Positions 34,472 to 44,430 are shown, counted from the stretch's first letter. The stretch is DNA of 64,000 bases from Acinetobacter boissieri (GCF_900096955.1 NZ_FMYL01000009.1:62001-126000), one strand, 5' to 3'. Numbers and translations: made by a program. Notes: generated by a model from the sequence alone, not told the origin.

Positions 34472-35274
34472 TTAAACAGCTCAAAGAAGACATTGCGGCT
34501 GTCTTTTCAAGAGATCCTGCCGCACGTAATACGCTTGAAGTGGTTGTTAATTACCCTGGTATTCACGCCTTGGTATTGCATCGTGTTGCACATAAAATGT
34601 GGCAAAAAAACTTTAAAACCAGTGCACGTACCTTAGCGTCATTTAGTCGCTTTGCAACAGGCATTGAAATTCATCCCGGTGCAAAAATTGGTCGTCGACT
34701 TTTTATTGACCATGGCATGGGTATTGTGATTGGTGAAACCGCAGAAATTGGCGACGATGTAACGTTATATCATGGTGTGACCTTAGGCGGTACAACATGG
34801 AAACAAGGTAAACGCCATCCAACACTAGAAAATGGTGTTATTGTCGGTGCTGGAGCAAAAATATTAGGACCATTTACGGTAGGGAAAAATGCAAAAATTG
34901 GTTCAAATACAGTTATTTTAAAAAGTGTACCCGCAGATACAACTGCCGTTGGAAGCCCTGCACGTTATATTATAAAAAACAAACAGACTTCAGACACAGA
35001 CCAACAACGTGAAGCTTATGCAAAAAGTATTGGTTTTCAAGCGTATGCAGCTGCACCACATCAGTCTGATCCTATCTTAGAAGGTATAAATGTACTCTTA
35101 GATCGACTGAAACATAATGAAAAGCAAATCAATCAATTAAATGAACGCTTAACTAAAATTGATCCAAAACATATTGCAACGATCCCCCAAGAGCAAATGA
35201 CCCAAGAGCAACTTGAGATTTTAGAAAAAATTAGGCAAGTATGTAATGAACAAAAATATCAGCCAAAGACTTAA
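34468..35274 (+). CDS. cysE: Serine O-acetyltransferase
   Basis: CysE makes O-acetylserine for cysteine synthesis. The product has 268 residues. It has a helical N-terminus and the hexapeptide beta-helix: [20 protein letters not shown] with the catalytic Asp-His pair, then [21 protein letters not shown] and the lid segment [26 protein letters not shown] and GSPARYI close the helix. A charged C-terminal extension of about 85 residues, with helical heptads ([19 protein letters not shown]), is unusual and probably a coiled coil. It starts inside the trmJ stop (ATGA). Confidence 0.95.
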   Translation: MIKQLKEDIAAVFSRDPAARNTLEVVVNYPGIHALVLHRVAHKMWQKNFKTSARTLASFSRFATGIEIHPGAKIGRRLFIDHGMGIVIGETAEIGDDVTLYHGVTLGGTTWKQGKRHPTLENGVIVGAGAKILGPFTVGKNAKIGSNTVILKSVPADTTAVGSPARYIIKNKQTSDTDQQREAYAKSIGFQAYAAAPHQSDPILEGINVLLDRLKHNEKQINQLNERLTKIDPKHIATIPQEQMTQEQLEILEKIRQVCNEQKYQPKT

Positions 35275-35373
35275 CTTTGTTACATGCATTACATTGCACA
35301 GCGGTTTTCTTTTACATTAAACTGCTCAAATCTATTTACGATGTTCAACAATAAAATTTAGACTGGAAAAACT

Positions 35374-36324
35374 ATGAAAGTAAAAACCCTTGCCATAACA
35401 GTAACAACAGCAACAATACTTTCGGCATGTACTCATCTGGAAATCGCAAAACCCGCTGTAACTGCACCAAGTGCAACTGTAGCTGCACCAACAGGGCCTA
35501 TTATATTTAAAGAACCAGACTTACCTGCACCATTTTATGTTTTAAATGCAGTAAATTACGACAAACCTTCTGACTTTGAAGTCAACTTACAAAAAGCAGC
35601 AGCACAACCTGTGACAAAAATGGTTGTTACTGACCCTAAAGACCCAACCAAAACACAAACTTTTGATGAAAATCACCTGATTATCCCTACGATAAACAAT
35701 AATAAAAATACTGTTAAGTTTTCACCACTTGCAGGTCAAGATGAAATTGATGTGACTGCTATGGATGACTTTTTACAACTTGTAGAAGGCCAAGCACGCC
35801 ACTACCCGCCTAAATTTGCAAGTAAAATGGTTCGCCGTGGTTTTGAAAGCAAACTCAAACAAACAACACAATTTTTAGATGGTTATGCAAGTAAAGATAA
35901 TGCATCTTACGATGTACTTATCAGAGCATTCAAAGCAAGTATTATGGCACGTAACCTAGATTTAGGCGCTCAGTACACAACTCAATCACTCAAATACGGT
36001 CAAAGATTACTGAAAATGGTACCAAACGACCCTTTAGTAAACTTTTGGTTTGGCTTTAATCTTTCAGAAGGTGGCGGTCAACGTGAAGCGGTCCCATATT
36101 TAGAAAAAGCCATAAAAGGTGGCGTACAAGAAGCATATTTATCTGCTGCTAATAATTACTTATATTTAGAGCAAAATAAAAATGCGATTACCACTCTACG
36201 AAACTATAAAGTGAAATACCCTCAAGAAACACAAGTCACAGATCAATTAATTAAAGAAATCCAAACACAGGGTCGAACCAATGTTTGGGAAAATCTTAAT
36301 AATATGAAAAAAGGAAGCTATTAA
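35374..36324 (+). CDS. TPR-like lipoprotein, unrecognised family
   Basis: The 316-residue lipoprotein has lipobox TILSAC (Cys19) followed by an Ala/Pro-rich linker. The middle is a globular domain of unknown type (about 60-140), and from about 170 there are helical repeats of the TPR sort: ASYDVLIRAFKASIMARNLDL, ATQ-LKYGQRLLKMVPNDPLVNFWFG, then GGVQEAYLSAANNYLYLEQNK. Such proteins often act as outer-membrane assembly or envelope scaffolds. The function is unknown. It has its own intergenic upstream region after cysE; the next gene, an alpha/beta hydrolase, follows after 100 bases on the same strand. Confidence 0.8.
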   Translation: MKVKTLAITVTTATILSACTHLEIAKPAVTAPSATVAAPTGPIIFKEPDLPAPFYVLNAVNYDKPSDFEVNLQKAAAQPVTKMVVTDPKDPTKTQTFDENHLIIPTINNNKNTVKFSPLAGQDEIDVTAMDDFLQLVEGQARHYPPKFASKMVRRGFESKLKQTTQFLDGYASKDNASYDVLIRAFKASIMARNLDLGAQYTTQSLKYGQRLLKMVPNDPLVNFWFGFNLSEGGGQREAVPYLEKAIKGGVQEAYLSAANNYLYLEQNKNAITTLRNYKVKYPQETQVTDQLIKEIQTQGRTNVWENLNNMKKGSY

Positions 36325-36424
36325 AATAAATGCTTCTGTAGATTTAATCCATCGTGATCAAATCATTGCCATCGCATCAATATAATCATGTAGAATTTGA
36401 GCATAGATTTCATTTTAAGATTTT

Positions 36425-38434
36425 ATGCTCAAATTTACACCCAAAATCATACTCTTACTACTTACAGCCCTGAGTGCAATACTGAGTGGCTGCCAAGTAG
36501 TGAGTGTAAAGCAACAAGCGTTTAATGTTACGATTTCCAATGAAAGAGACAGTATTCTCACCCGAGATAAAATAAGCGAAGCCAGTCTAAACGTTTTATC
36601 AATGACTGGACGTGAAGCCAAAATTTGTAACATTGACCCAACGTCATGCCTTTCAGATATTGAGAAAATCCCACAAATTCCAAATGAACAATTTTTTTCA
36701 ACTGCCAGTGAATTATATTTGGCAAAAGCGATGTCCCTTGAAAAATCCTCTGAGTGCAAAGTCAAGATTAATCAAGACACTGTATTATCATCCAAAAAAC
36801 AAGAAAAACTGAAAGGTCAAAATAGATGTATTCAACAAGAAATGTATATGCTCGACCGTAGTATTCGTTATAGCTATGCATATTTATTTAAAACTGAACG
36901 CCACCCAGACCAACGTATTTTTGATAACCGCCAAGTCCAAGTTCGTGACTTTTATAATCAAGCGACTGCCAAACTCATTATGCTTTCCACAACACAAAAG
37001 CCATCAAATACTGCAAATAGTGGCTTTAGTGTAGAAAATAGCCCATATTTTATTGACTTTAGTCGATTTCCTCAGCTGAAAGATCAAAAAATTGAAGATT
37101 TTATTTCAAGTTATAACTTAAACTTTTCAGGGCTTCGCTCAATTAACCGTAGAGATGGTTTTGGTTCTGAGTTTGTGACTGTACTGTCTAAACCACCAAG
37201 AAGTGAAGAAAATAAATATATTCTTGACCCTTTACGCTATAAATTTAAAGATGCGGTGAATCCAAACATTCACTCACCAGCATACCTTGCAACCACGATT
37301 GCAATAGAACCTGCAGCCAACACCAGCATGAAAGCACTGCTCACCAATGCACCGTTGTATATTAAAGTCACTGACCCCTACCAATTTGACCAAATTCAAG
37401 TAGAAGGTAAAGCCTACCCACTCGCTGCAAATTTTTCTGCGCCATATGGTTTGTGGCTCGCAAGTACTAATTTAGGTAAAGCTGCATATCTGTCTTTAAT
37501 TGATCGCGATCAACAGCTAACCATGCCACATTTATATATGTTAGAGCCTTATAACCCCAATAAGAAAGTCATTGTATTAGTGCATGGGTTAGCCAGTAGC
37601 CCTGAGGCATGGATACGTTTAACCAATGACATTATGGGAGATGCCGTATTACGTGAACACTATCAAGTATGGCAAATTTTTTATTCAACCAATATGTCTA
37701 TGCTAGAAAGTCGCTATCAAATTTATGCGATTACACAACAGACTTTTGCTCAACTCGACCCTAAAGCACCTGCTGCACAAAATGCTGTATTGATTGGCCA
37801 TAGCATGGGGGGAGTAATTTCTCGTCTTTTAGTCAGCAATGCAGATATTAGCCAAAAAGCGTTTAAAATTTTTAAACAACGGCAACTTGCGCAACCTAAA
37901 AACCTACCATTTATTGTAGATCGTTTGAAAATGCAGTCGATTAATAATTTTGACCGTGCAATATTTTTGGCTTCGCCACATCGGGGTACAGCATATGCAG
38001 ATTTATGGTTTACTCGCGCTGCTCGAAAAGTTATTCGTTTACCGGGAGCATTTTTAGGGGCTGCAGCTGATTCGCTACAAGGGAATATTGACCCGAAAGA
38101 CTTCGTAAAGCAAATTGACAATGGCTTAATTCAAAATGGTCCAAGTGATTTAAGTTATAAATCTAAATTTATGGAGCTAACACAAGGCATTATGCCAAAA
38201 GCTAAACTCCCCTACCATTCTGTGATGGGAAATATTACCAATAATACTAATTCTGATCAGATCACCGATGGTATTGTACCGTATAAAAGCGCACATCTTA
38301 ATGGTGCTGTTTCAGAAAAAGTCATTGAAGGTGGTCATTCTATTCAAGAAACGCCAGATGCTGTGCTTGAACTCAGACGTATTTTACGACAACACTTAAT
38401 TGAGCATGGACTATATCAAGCGAAAAAGCCTTAA
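36425..38434 (+). CDS. Large lipoprotein alpha/beta hydrolase (PGAP1/lipase-like)
   Basis: The product has 669 residues. The lipobox ILSGC (Cys22) anchors it to a membrane. The first roughly 350 residues form a domain I do not recognise. From about 378 it is an alpha/beta hydrolase: VIVLVHGLASSPEAW with the oxyanion loop, nucleophile VLIGHSMGGVISRLL (about 457-462), a catalytic acid probably in DRAIFLASPHRGTAYAD and the final histidine in GGHSIQET near 640. The GHSMGG motif and HGL loop suggest a carboxylic ester hydrolase acting on lipids. No lipase foldase is nearby. A hairpin terminator follows. Confidence 0.85.
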   Translation: MLKFTPKIILLLLTALSAILSGCQVVSVKQQAFNVTISNERDSILTRDKISEASLNVLSMTGREAKICNIDPTSCLSDIEKIPQIPNEQFFSTASELYLAKAMSLEKSSECKVKINQDTVLSSKKQEKLKGQNRCIQQEMYMLDRSIRYSYAYLFKTERHPDQRIFDNRQVQVRDFYNQATAKLIMLSTTQKPSNTANSGFSVENSPYFIDFSRFPQLKDQKIEDFISSYNLNFSGLRSINRRDGFGSEFVTVLSKPPRSEENKYILDPLRYKFKDAVNPNIHSPAYLATTIAIEPAANTSMKALLTNAPLYIKVTDPYQFDQIQVEGKAYPLAANFSAPYGLWLASTNLGKAAYLSLIDRDQQLTMPHLYMLEPYNPNKKVIVLVHGLASSPEAWIRLTNDIMGDAVLREHYQVWQIFYSTNMSMLESRYQIYAITQQTFAQLDPKAPAAQNAVLIGHSMGGVISRLLVSNADISQKAFKIFKQRQLAQPKNLPFIVDRLKMQSINNFDRAIFLASPHRGTAYADLWFTRAARKVIRLPGAFLGAAADSLQGNIDPKDFVKQIDNGLIQNGPSDLSYKSKFMELTQGIMPKAKLPYHSVMGNITNNTNSDQITDGIVPYKSAHLNGAVSEKVIEGGHSIQETPDAVLELRRILRQHLIEHGLYQAKKP

Positions 38435-38448
38435 TACAATGAATATCT

Positions 38449-38488
38449 CCCCTAAAAAGTAAAGCAAAATACTAAGCCTTTTTAGGGG
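38449..38488 (+). terminator. Terminator after the lipoprotein hydrolase
   Basis: CCCCTAAAAAG (38449-38459) pairs perfectly with CTTTTTAGGGG (38478-38488) over an 18-base loop. It lies 15 bases after the stop. There is no long T run but the stem itself has five T. Confidence 0.6.
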
Positions 38489-38562
38489 ATGTATGTATTA
38501 CATCTAGAACAATAATATAAAATCATAGATACTAGTCAGAGATCTTATATATAACACTTAAT

Positions 38563-39447
38563 ATGCTTGATGATTTTTACTATTTCGCAATGGTTGTAGA
38601 ACATGGTGGATTTAGCGCCGCAGAACGTGCGACAGACATTCCAAAATCTAAACTTAGCCGTAGAGTCTATGCGCTTGAAGAACACCTTGGCGTACGCTTA
38701 ATCCAGCGTAACTCTCGGCAATTCTCAGTCACAGATATTGGACAAAATATTTATAGACATGCGCAAGCAATGAACAGTGCTGCTCAAGCTGCACATGATA
38801 TGGTGAATCATTTAAGTGTAGAGCCTCGTGGTGTAGTACGTATTGGTGTACCTGTTACAATTGCTCAAAATAAATTTCCGCATATTTTACCTGAGTTTTT
38901 ACAACAATACCCAGAAGTAAAAATACAAATGGTGGTGAGTAACCGCCGTATAGATATTATTAATGAAAATGTAGATCTTGCCTTACGTGTACGCTCACAT
39001 ATTGATGATGATCCGAATTTAATCGTAAGACAGCTTAGACAAGAAATACAGCACCTTTTTGCAAGCCAAGCATATCTCAACCAATATGGTACACCCAAAA
39101 CACCAGAAGATTTGGCTGAACACCGTTTTTTAAGTATGTCTGAAGACTTTACTGAACAAACGCTGACTTTAAGTCATCATCAACAATCAAACGTAAGAGT
39201 ACAACTCAAACCAACCATTATGGGTTCTAGTCTTAATTTACTTAAAGCACTTGCTTGTCAAAATCAAGGCATTGCATTACTACCAGATACGATTGTCTGT
39301 GATGAGATCAATAATCAAGAGTTACGCTATGTATTACCCGAGTGGAACGTTCCACATGGTATTTTGCATTTAGTTTATCCATCTCGCCGTGGCATACTTC
39401 CTGCTGTTCGTGTGTTGATTGACTACCTTGTCAAACACTTAAAATAA
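38563..39447 (+). CDS. LysR-type transcriptional regulator
   Basis: The 294-residue DNA-binding protein has the winged helix-turn-helix in the first 60 residues (FYYFAMVVEHGGFSAAERATDIPKSKLSRRVYALEE) and a periplasmic-binding-like effector domain (about 90-290). Family features such as PRGVVRIGVPV and GIALLPDTI are present. It most resembles the CrgA/AaeR type. No divergent target gene stands beside it: the gene upstream reads in the same direction and ends at a terminator, so its target is not obvious. ATG 38563 has no clear ribosome-binding site. Confidence 0.9.
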   Translation: MLDDFYYFAMVVEHGGFSAAERATDIPKSKLSRRVYALEEHLGVRLIQRNSRQFSVTDIGQNIYRHAQAMNSAAQAAHDMVNHLSVEPRGVVRIGVPVTIAQNKFPHILPEFLQQYPEVKIQMVVSNRRIDIINENVDLALRVRSHIDDDPNLIVRQLRQEIQHLFASQAYLNQYGTPKTPEDLAEHRFLSMSEDFTEQTLTLSHHQQSNVRVQLKPTIMGSSLNLLKALACQNQGIALLPDTIVCDEINNQELRYVLPEWNVPHGILHLVYPSRRGILPAVRVLIDYLVKHLK

Positions 39448-39682
39448 TATATGTACCTCTAGCATGTAACATCATATATCTTTTGTTAAATAAAACTGAA
39501 TAAAAGATATATTTTTATGTCACTGATAAATTTAATTTTTATAAAAAAATAAATCTATATATCACCGATAGTCTTTTAATATAATTCTCTTAAACGGTTA
39601 CATAGCCAATTTTTTTCTTCATTATTTACAGAAACTCTTTTGTTAATGTTCTCTCCAAGGTTACAAAACACGAGAACTGTAA

Positions 39683-40117
39683 ATGAAATATTTAACGAAA
39701 CGCCTACTTACACTTGGCTTAATTACCTCAACTGTATTTACAAGCATTTCTGCTTTTGCTGGGCCAAATGACCAACCACGTGGCCCTGAAGATTATTCAG
39801 ATCGTCAACATGGTCAACCAAGACATAATCAAGGGCCTCAACCACAATTTCAACAACGTGACCATGGCCCGAATAGACCGCATTCTCAAGGCCCTTATTA
39901 TGCTCAACAAGGCCCAAGAGGTGACAACCAACAATGGCGTAAAGGTCAATATGTACCTAAGCAATATCGATCATCTCATTACTATGTCAATGATTGGAGA
40001 CATCAACAATTACCATCGCCACCACGTGGTCATCGCTGGTTAAATGTAAATGGTGATTATATTTTAGTTGCTGTAGCAACAGGTGTGATCAGTTCAATTT
40101 TGCTACATCAACACTAA
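39683..40117 (+). CDS. RcnB-family periplasmic protein, Gln/Pro/His rich
   Basis: The 144-residue exported protein has a signal peptide (1-26, ending ISAFA), a disordered stretch rich in Gly, Pro, Gln and His (about 30-95) and the conserved C-terminal RcnB segment YYVNDWRHQQLPSPPRGHRW, then YILVAVATGVISSILL. RcnB proteins are linked to nickel and cobalt homeostasis in the periplasm. The many histidines fit metal binding but no metal gene is near. GAGAAC precedes ATG 39683. It converges with the SRAP gene 8 bases away. Confidence 0.85.
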   Translation: MKYLTKRLLTLGLITSTVFTSISAFAGPNDQPRGPEDYSDRQHGQPRHNQGPQPQFQQRDHGPNRPHSQGPYYAQQGPRGDNQQWRKGQYVPKQYRSSHYYVNDWRHQQLPSPPRGHRWLNVNGDYILVAVATGVISSILLHQH

Positions 40118-40124
40118 AGTCATA

Positions 40125-40784
40125 TTAGCTAAAAATATCAAGCTGAGGTGAAGGCCCGCTATGTTTCCTTTTTGGCACATATGAGCACTCAAACTCAGCG
40201 ACATCAAAGCCCTGCACAAAAGATGTAATGTTAGGGCTTTTAAAAGACAACCACTCCTCTAAACGGTGCTTGGGAATAACAATCACTGAACGCTTTATAT
40301 TACCAGGCTCGTGAAAAGTACTCATCATGGAATGGTTAATTGCATCCATGGTCAACATGGTCGCTGAACGAATAATATCTTGATTAACTTTGCAAATCTC
40401 ATAGAGTGCAGCAATATAAAAAGCTTCACCGTCTTTACGGCGCACCCCCCAACGTTGGGGCTGACCTGCAATATATTTACTTTCATAAAACTCTGTCACA
40501 GCAATCACACCAAACTTATGTTTATGCAAAGCATTTTGAAAACTTGGTTTATCCCACAGTGTTTCTTGCCGTGCATTATACGTTTTTTTCGCAATTTCTA
40601 GGTCTGTTGACCATTTCGGTACTAAACCAAACATCACCTCTCGCCATGCGAGTCCATGCTCAGAACAAAAAAGTAAAGGAAACCTTCCCATTGGAAATAC
40701 TTCATTTGCATAATCAAAAGTAATTTGTGGTAACTGAAGTTGTTGGCATTGATGACGGGTCAAAGGTTTAAAATTCGCACACAT
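40125..40784 (-). CDS. SRAP-family protein (SOS response-associated peptidase)
   Basis: The protein of 219 residues belongs to the YedK/HMCES family, which crosslinks to abasic sites in single-stranded DNA through Cys2. It starts MCANF, giving the catalytic cysteine after Met removal, and has FGLVPKWS, YNARQET for DNA contact and VTEFYESKYIAGQPQRW for the acid. The usual histidine motif H-x-R-M-P reads HEPGNIKRSVIV here, a divergent form. Two catalytic-region changes make activity uncertain. It has its own promoter region upstream (40785-40899) and converges on rcnB. Confidence 0.88.
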   Translation of the reverse strand: MCANFKPLTRHQCQQLQLPQITFDYANEVFPMGRFPLLFCSEHGLAWREVMFGLVPKWSTDLEIAKKTYNARQETLWDKPSFQNALHKHKFGVIAVTEFYESKYIAGQPQRWGVRRKDGEAFYIAALYEICKVNQDIIRSATMLTMDAINHSMMSTFHEPGNIKRSVIVIPKHRLEEWLSFKSPNITSFVQGFDVAEFECSYVPKRKHSGPSPQLDIFS

Positions 40785-40899
40785 AATGATTCATTAAATT
40801 GACTCGGCTTATATTTTAACGTCTTTTTAATCGGCTTAATATCATTACATCCCTGTTTTTATAGATCTTAAATATAGAAAAATTCTATACTTAAAAATA

Positions 40900-40933
40900 A
40901 AGTCCCCAAATATAAATATATATTTGGGGACTT
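40900..40933 (-). terminator. Strong terminator of glcB
   Basis: AAGTCCCCAAATATA (40900-40914) pairs perfectly with TATATTTGGGGACTT (40919-40933) over 4 bases. It lies 13 bases past the glcB stop on the minus strand, with T-rich sequence following. Confidence 0.9.
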
Positions 40934-40946
40934 CATGAATACACTA

Positions 40947-43112
40947 TTAGCGAGCTATATCGCCTTTAAGTTTTAAACGCGCTGCATGTAATAGCGGCTC
41001 TGTATAACCTGAAGGCTGTATTTCACCTTTAAAGATTAAATCGGATGCGGCTTGGAAAGCGATATTATTGGCCAAGTTTTCAGACATCGCTTTATATTTA
41101 GGATCATGTGCATTTTGCTGATCTACAATTTGGGCCATACGCTTTAATGTTTCACTGATTTGGTCTGCGGTTACAATACCATGATGCAACCAGTTGGCAA
41201 TATGCTGTGAAGAAATACGTAATGTGGCGCGATCTTCCATTAAACCGACATGATGAATATCTGGTACTTTAGAGCACCCCATACCTAAATCTACCCAACG
41301 AACCACGTAGCCCAAAATACCTTGGCAATTATTTTCAAGCTCTTGATTCACTTCTTCTGCGCTCCAACTGACCTCTTTTGCCAAAGGTGGTGTGAGCAAA
41401 TCATCTAAACTAAGCATCTTTTGCTGTAGAAGCTCAGTTTGTCTTTGTGCAACATTACACTGGTAATAATGAATGGCATGAATCACTGCACCAGATGGCG
41501 AAGGTACCCATGCACAAGATGCACCAGCCTGTGGATGTTCAATTTTAGTTTGATACATTTCAAATAGCTGATCAGGTTTAGGCCACATGCCTTTACCAAT
41601 CTGAGCTTTACCCTGTAAACCACAGGCTAAGCCAATCGCAACATTACGGTTTTCATAAGCAGAAAACCATTTTTGTTGTTTAATATCAGCCTTCCGTACC
41701 ATTGGGCCTGCAGCCATAAACGTATGTATTTCATCCCCTGTACGATCCATAAACCCAGTATTAATAAAAATAATACGGTCTTTCGCCTCAGCGATACATG
41801 CTTTTAAGTTCACGGATGTACGGCGCTCTTCATCCATAATTCCAATTTTTAAACTTTTATTCGGCAAGCCAATCAGTTGCTCGGCTTGCTCAAATAACTC
41901 AACTGCAAACTTTACTTCATCTGGGCCATGCATTTTAGGTTTTACAATATACATAGAACCTGTTCGAGAATTTTTTAACGCATTTTGACCTAAAATATCA
42001 ATCTTACTTAATACAGGTGTAATTAAAATATCTAAAATACCTTCAAAAATTTCTTCACCATTAACTAAAATGGCTGGGTTTGTCATTAAATGACCGACAT
42101 TACGCAGTAACATTACTGAACGGCCATGCAAATAAACTGTATCACCTATAAGGTTTTTATAAGAACGGTCAGGATTCAGCGTTCGTTTGAGTATCTCACC
42201 ATTTTTTTCAAATTGATCTGTTAGCGTCCCCTGCATAAGCCCTAACCAATTACGGTAACCTTCCACTTTTTCTTCTGCGTCTACAGCAGCAACAGAGTCT
42301 TCTAAGTCTTGAATCGTTGTTACGGCAGATTCTAGAATGATATCTTTAACCTGTGCTTTATCTGTTCGACCAATAAAATGACTGGCATCAAATTGTATAA
42401 TCACGTGGAGTTGATGGCGTTTGAGTACCAACTCTGTGAGTGCTGATGGTTCACCATTAAAGCCAACACATTGCGCTTCTATGGCCAATGTTGTTGTTTG
42501 ACCATTTTCTAAAATAACAACTAGCTTATTTTCTTCAATGAAGTAACGAATTGCATCGACATGTGAGCCTATTTTTAAAGCAAAATTTTCATCTAAAAAC
42601 TGTTTTGCAAATGCAATCACTTTTTGTCCACGTATAGGATTATATTGTGCAGTTTTTGTCGCACCGTCTTGCTCAGAAATGACATTAAATCCGTATAAGG
42701 CATCATATAATGAACCCCAACGTGCATTGGCAGCATTCAAGCTATAACGTGCGTTACGTACAGGAACAACCAATTGAGGACCTGCAATTGTGGCAATTTC
42801 AGCATCAACAGGTGCTGTTTCAATACAAAAATCGGCCACTTCAGGCAGTAAATAGCCTATTTCATATAAAAATTGTTTATATTTTTCTAGATCAAAAACT
42901 TGCTCTTTATGCCATGTGGTCATTGCAGTTTGGAAAGTTTGGCGTTGTTGCAAAAGTTGTTTATTTTTTTCAGTAAATGCCTTAACAATACGTTCAAACA
43001 TTTCCCAATAGGTTTTACTATTTAAACCTGCAACTGGCAGAGCTTCTTTTTCCATAAAATCAAAAAGGATTTGGTCTATCGCCAAATCACCCATCTGTAC
43101 ATGTTGCGTCAT
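40947..43112 (-). CDS. glcB: Malate synthase G
   Basis: GlcB condenses glyoxylate with acetyl-CoA to malate. The product has 721 residues, the large G form with the inserted alpha/beta domain (about 135-260). The core shows VYLHGRSVMLLRNVGHLMTNP, the catalytic-region MHGPDEVKFAVELF, IMDEERRTSVNLKACIA and the C-terminal VPDIHHVGLMEDRATLRIS with the catalytic Asp region. ATG 43112 has TTAGGA upstream; a longer start adds nine residues of doubtful value. It is a single unit with its own terminator. Confidence 0.97.
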   Translation of the reverse strand: MTQHVQMGDLAIDQILFDFMEKEALPVAGLNSKTYWEMFERIVKAFTEKNKQLLQQRQTFQTAMTTWHKEQVFDLEKYKQFLYEIGYLLPEVADFCIETAPVDAEIATIAGPQLVVPVRNARYSLNAANARWGSLYDALYGFNVISEQDGATKTAQYNPIRGQKVIAFAKQFLDENFALKIGSHVDAIRYFIEENKLVVILENGQTTTLAIEAQCVGFNGEPSALTELVLKRHQLHVIIQFDASHFIGRTDKAQVKDIILESAVTTIQDLEDSVAAVDAEEKVEGYRNWLGLMQGTLTDQFEKNGEILKRTLNPDRSYKNLIGDTVYLHGRSVMLLRNVGHLMTNPAILVNGEEIFEGILDILITPVLSKIDILGQNALKNSRTGSMYIVKPKMHGPDEVKFAVELFEQAEQLIGLPNKSLKIGIMDEERRTSVNLKACIAEAKDRIIFINTGFMDRTGDEIHTFMAAGPMVRKADIKQQKWFSAYENRNVAIGLACGLQGKAQIGKGMWPKPDQLFEMYQTKIEHPQAGASCAWVPSPSGAVIHAIHYYQCNVAQRQTELLQQKMLSLDDLLTPPLAKEVSWSAEEVNQELENNCQGILGYVVRWVDLGMGCSKVPDIHHVGLMEDRATLRISSQHIANWLHHGIVTADQISETLKRMAQIVDQQNAHDPKYKAMSENLANNIAFQAASDLIFKGEIQPSGYTEPLLHAARLKLKGDIAR

Positions 43113-43235
43113 TTTTTTTCCTAATTTTAGATAATGCACTATGCTGTAGCATACGTTACGTAATCTTGCTCAAAATTACATGACATATTTAGTCTATATT
43201 TAGGAAAGCAAAAAACGCACCACATGAGCGCAAAA

Positions 43236-44327
43236 TCAATTTAGACGATGCACTTTGCTTAAATACTCATCAGATTGCATTTCTAGCAGTCTCGAACGTG
43301 TACGTTCAATTTCAAAAGCCAATTTTTCACCCTGATAAATCTGTAAAATGGAAGCTTGTGAAGTTAAAATAAGCTTTACACCACGATCATAAAACTCATC
43401 TACTAAGTAGATGAAACGCCGTGTACCATCGGCCAGCTGATCCGTCAAATACGGTACTTCACTCACAAAAACAGTATGATATCTGTTTGCGATTTCAATA
43501 AAATCACTCGGGCTTCTCGGTTTTAAACACAACTCAGTAAAAAGGCACCATAATGTATCTTGAGTATGTGCTAAAGTTAAAACTTCACGATGATTAATTT
43601 CAATTGCTGTCGTTAAAACAATATCATTTCCAACAACGCCATTAAATCGTGATTGCATCCACTGTTCGGTCTGTTCATTTAAAGGACTTTGAAATAAACC
43701 CGCTTGCTGTAAAACACGTAGCCTATAGTCCACGCCTGCATCTACATTAATAATCTGACAATGTGTCTTGAGTAATTCAATGGTCGGCAAAAAGCGATCT
43801 CGATGTAGACCATCTTTATATAAACCATCAGGCGCAATATTTGAAGTCGCCACTAAGCTCACACCACGCTGAAAGAGTTTTTGAAACAAATCACTCAAAA
43901 TCATCGCATCGGGTACACTTGAGACAAAAAACTCATCGAAACAAATAATTTTTGCTTGCTCAAAAATATGATCTGCGACTGCATCTAGTGGGTTCTGTTG
44001 TCCGACTCGTTGGTTAAGTTGCTGATGTACGTATTGCATAAAATGATGAAAATGAAGACGCATTTTACGCTCTATAGGTAGGGCTTCAAAAAATAAGTCC
44101 ATGAGCCATGTTTTACCTCGACCAACACCACCCCACATATATACGCCTTGTGGTGTATGCCTCTTACGAAGAAATGAAAAAAGGCCTTTAGATGCTTTTT
44201 CTTCAGTCAATAATTGTTGCCATAATACATCTAAAGCATCAACTGCTTTTTTTTGTGCAAGATCAGGAGTCAACTGCCCTTTTTCTATAGCATCTTGATA
44301 AATAACAAGTGGCGTACGCTGATCCAT
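43236..44327 (-). CDS. zapE: Cell division ATPase ZapE (AFG1-like)
   Basis: ZapE is an AFG1-type ATPase that in E. coli joins the FtsZ ring and affects Z-ring stability. The product has 363 residues. Walker A is GGVGRGKTWLMDLFF (about 75-89), Walker B is IICFDEFFVS, and SLVATSNIAPDGLYKDGLHR is the sensor region. I chose ATG 44327; a TTG six codons earlier is weaker. It shares a strand with pyrF but is separated by a terminator, so it has its own promoter. Confidence 0.93.
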   Translation of the reverse strand: MDQRTPLVIYQDAIEKGQLTPDLAQKKAVDALDVLWQQLLTEEKASKGLFSFLRKRHTPQGVYMWGGVGRGKTWLMDLFFEALPIERKMRLHFHHFMQYVHQQLNQRVGQQNPLDAVADHIFEQAKIICFDEFFVSSVPDAMILSDLFQKLFQRGVSLVATSNIAPDGLYKDGLHRDRFLPTIELLKTHCQIINVDAGVDYRLRVLQQAGLFQSPLNEQTEQWMQSRFNGVVGNDIVLTTAIEINHREVLTLAHTQDTLWCLFTELCLKPRSPSDFIEIANRYHTVFVSEVPYLTDQLADGTRRFIYLVDEFYDRGVKLILTSQASILQIYQGEKLAFEIERTRSRLLEMQSDEYLSKVHRLN

Positions 44328-44430
44328 AATAAGAGCATCTAACAAATAACACTCAGCATAACAAAAATCTAGCTTAAGCTGTATCTGTTTTATTTCATTA
44401 AAACATCCGACTCATAAATTTTTTCCATAA

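Noticed and set aside
39340-39360. Palindrome TGGAACGTTCCA followed by CATGG as a parS site
   Set aside because: It lies inside the LysR gene, departs from the parS consensus (GTTCCACGTGGAAC) at several positions and is far from parB.
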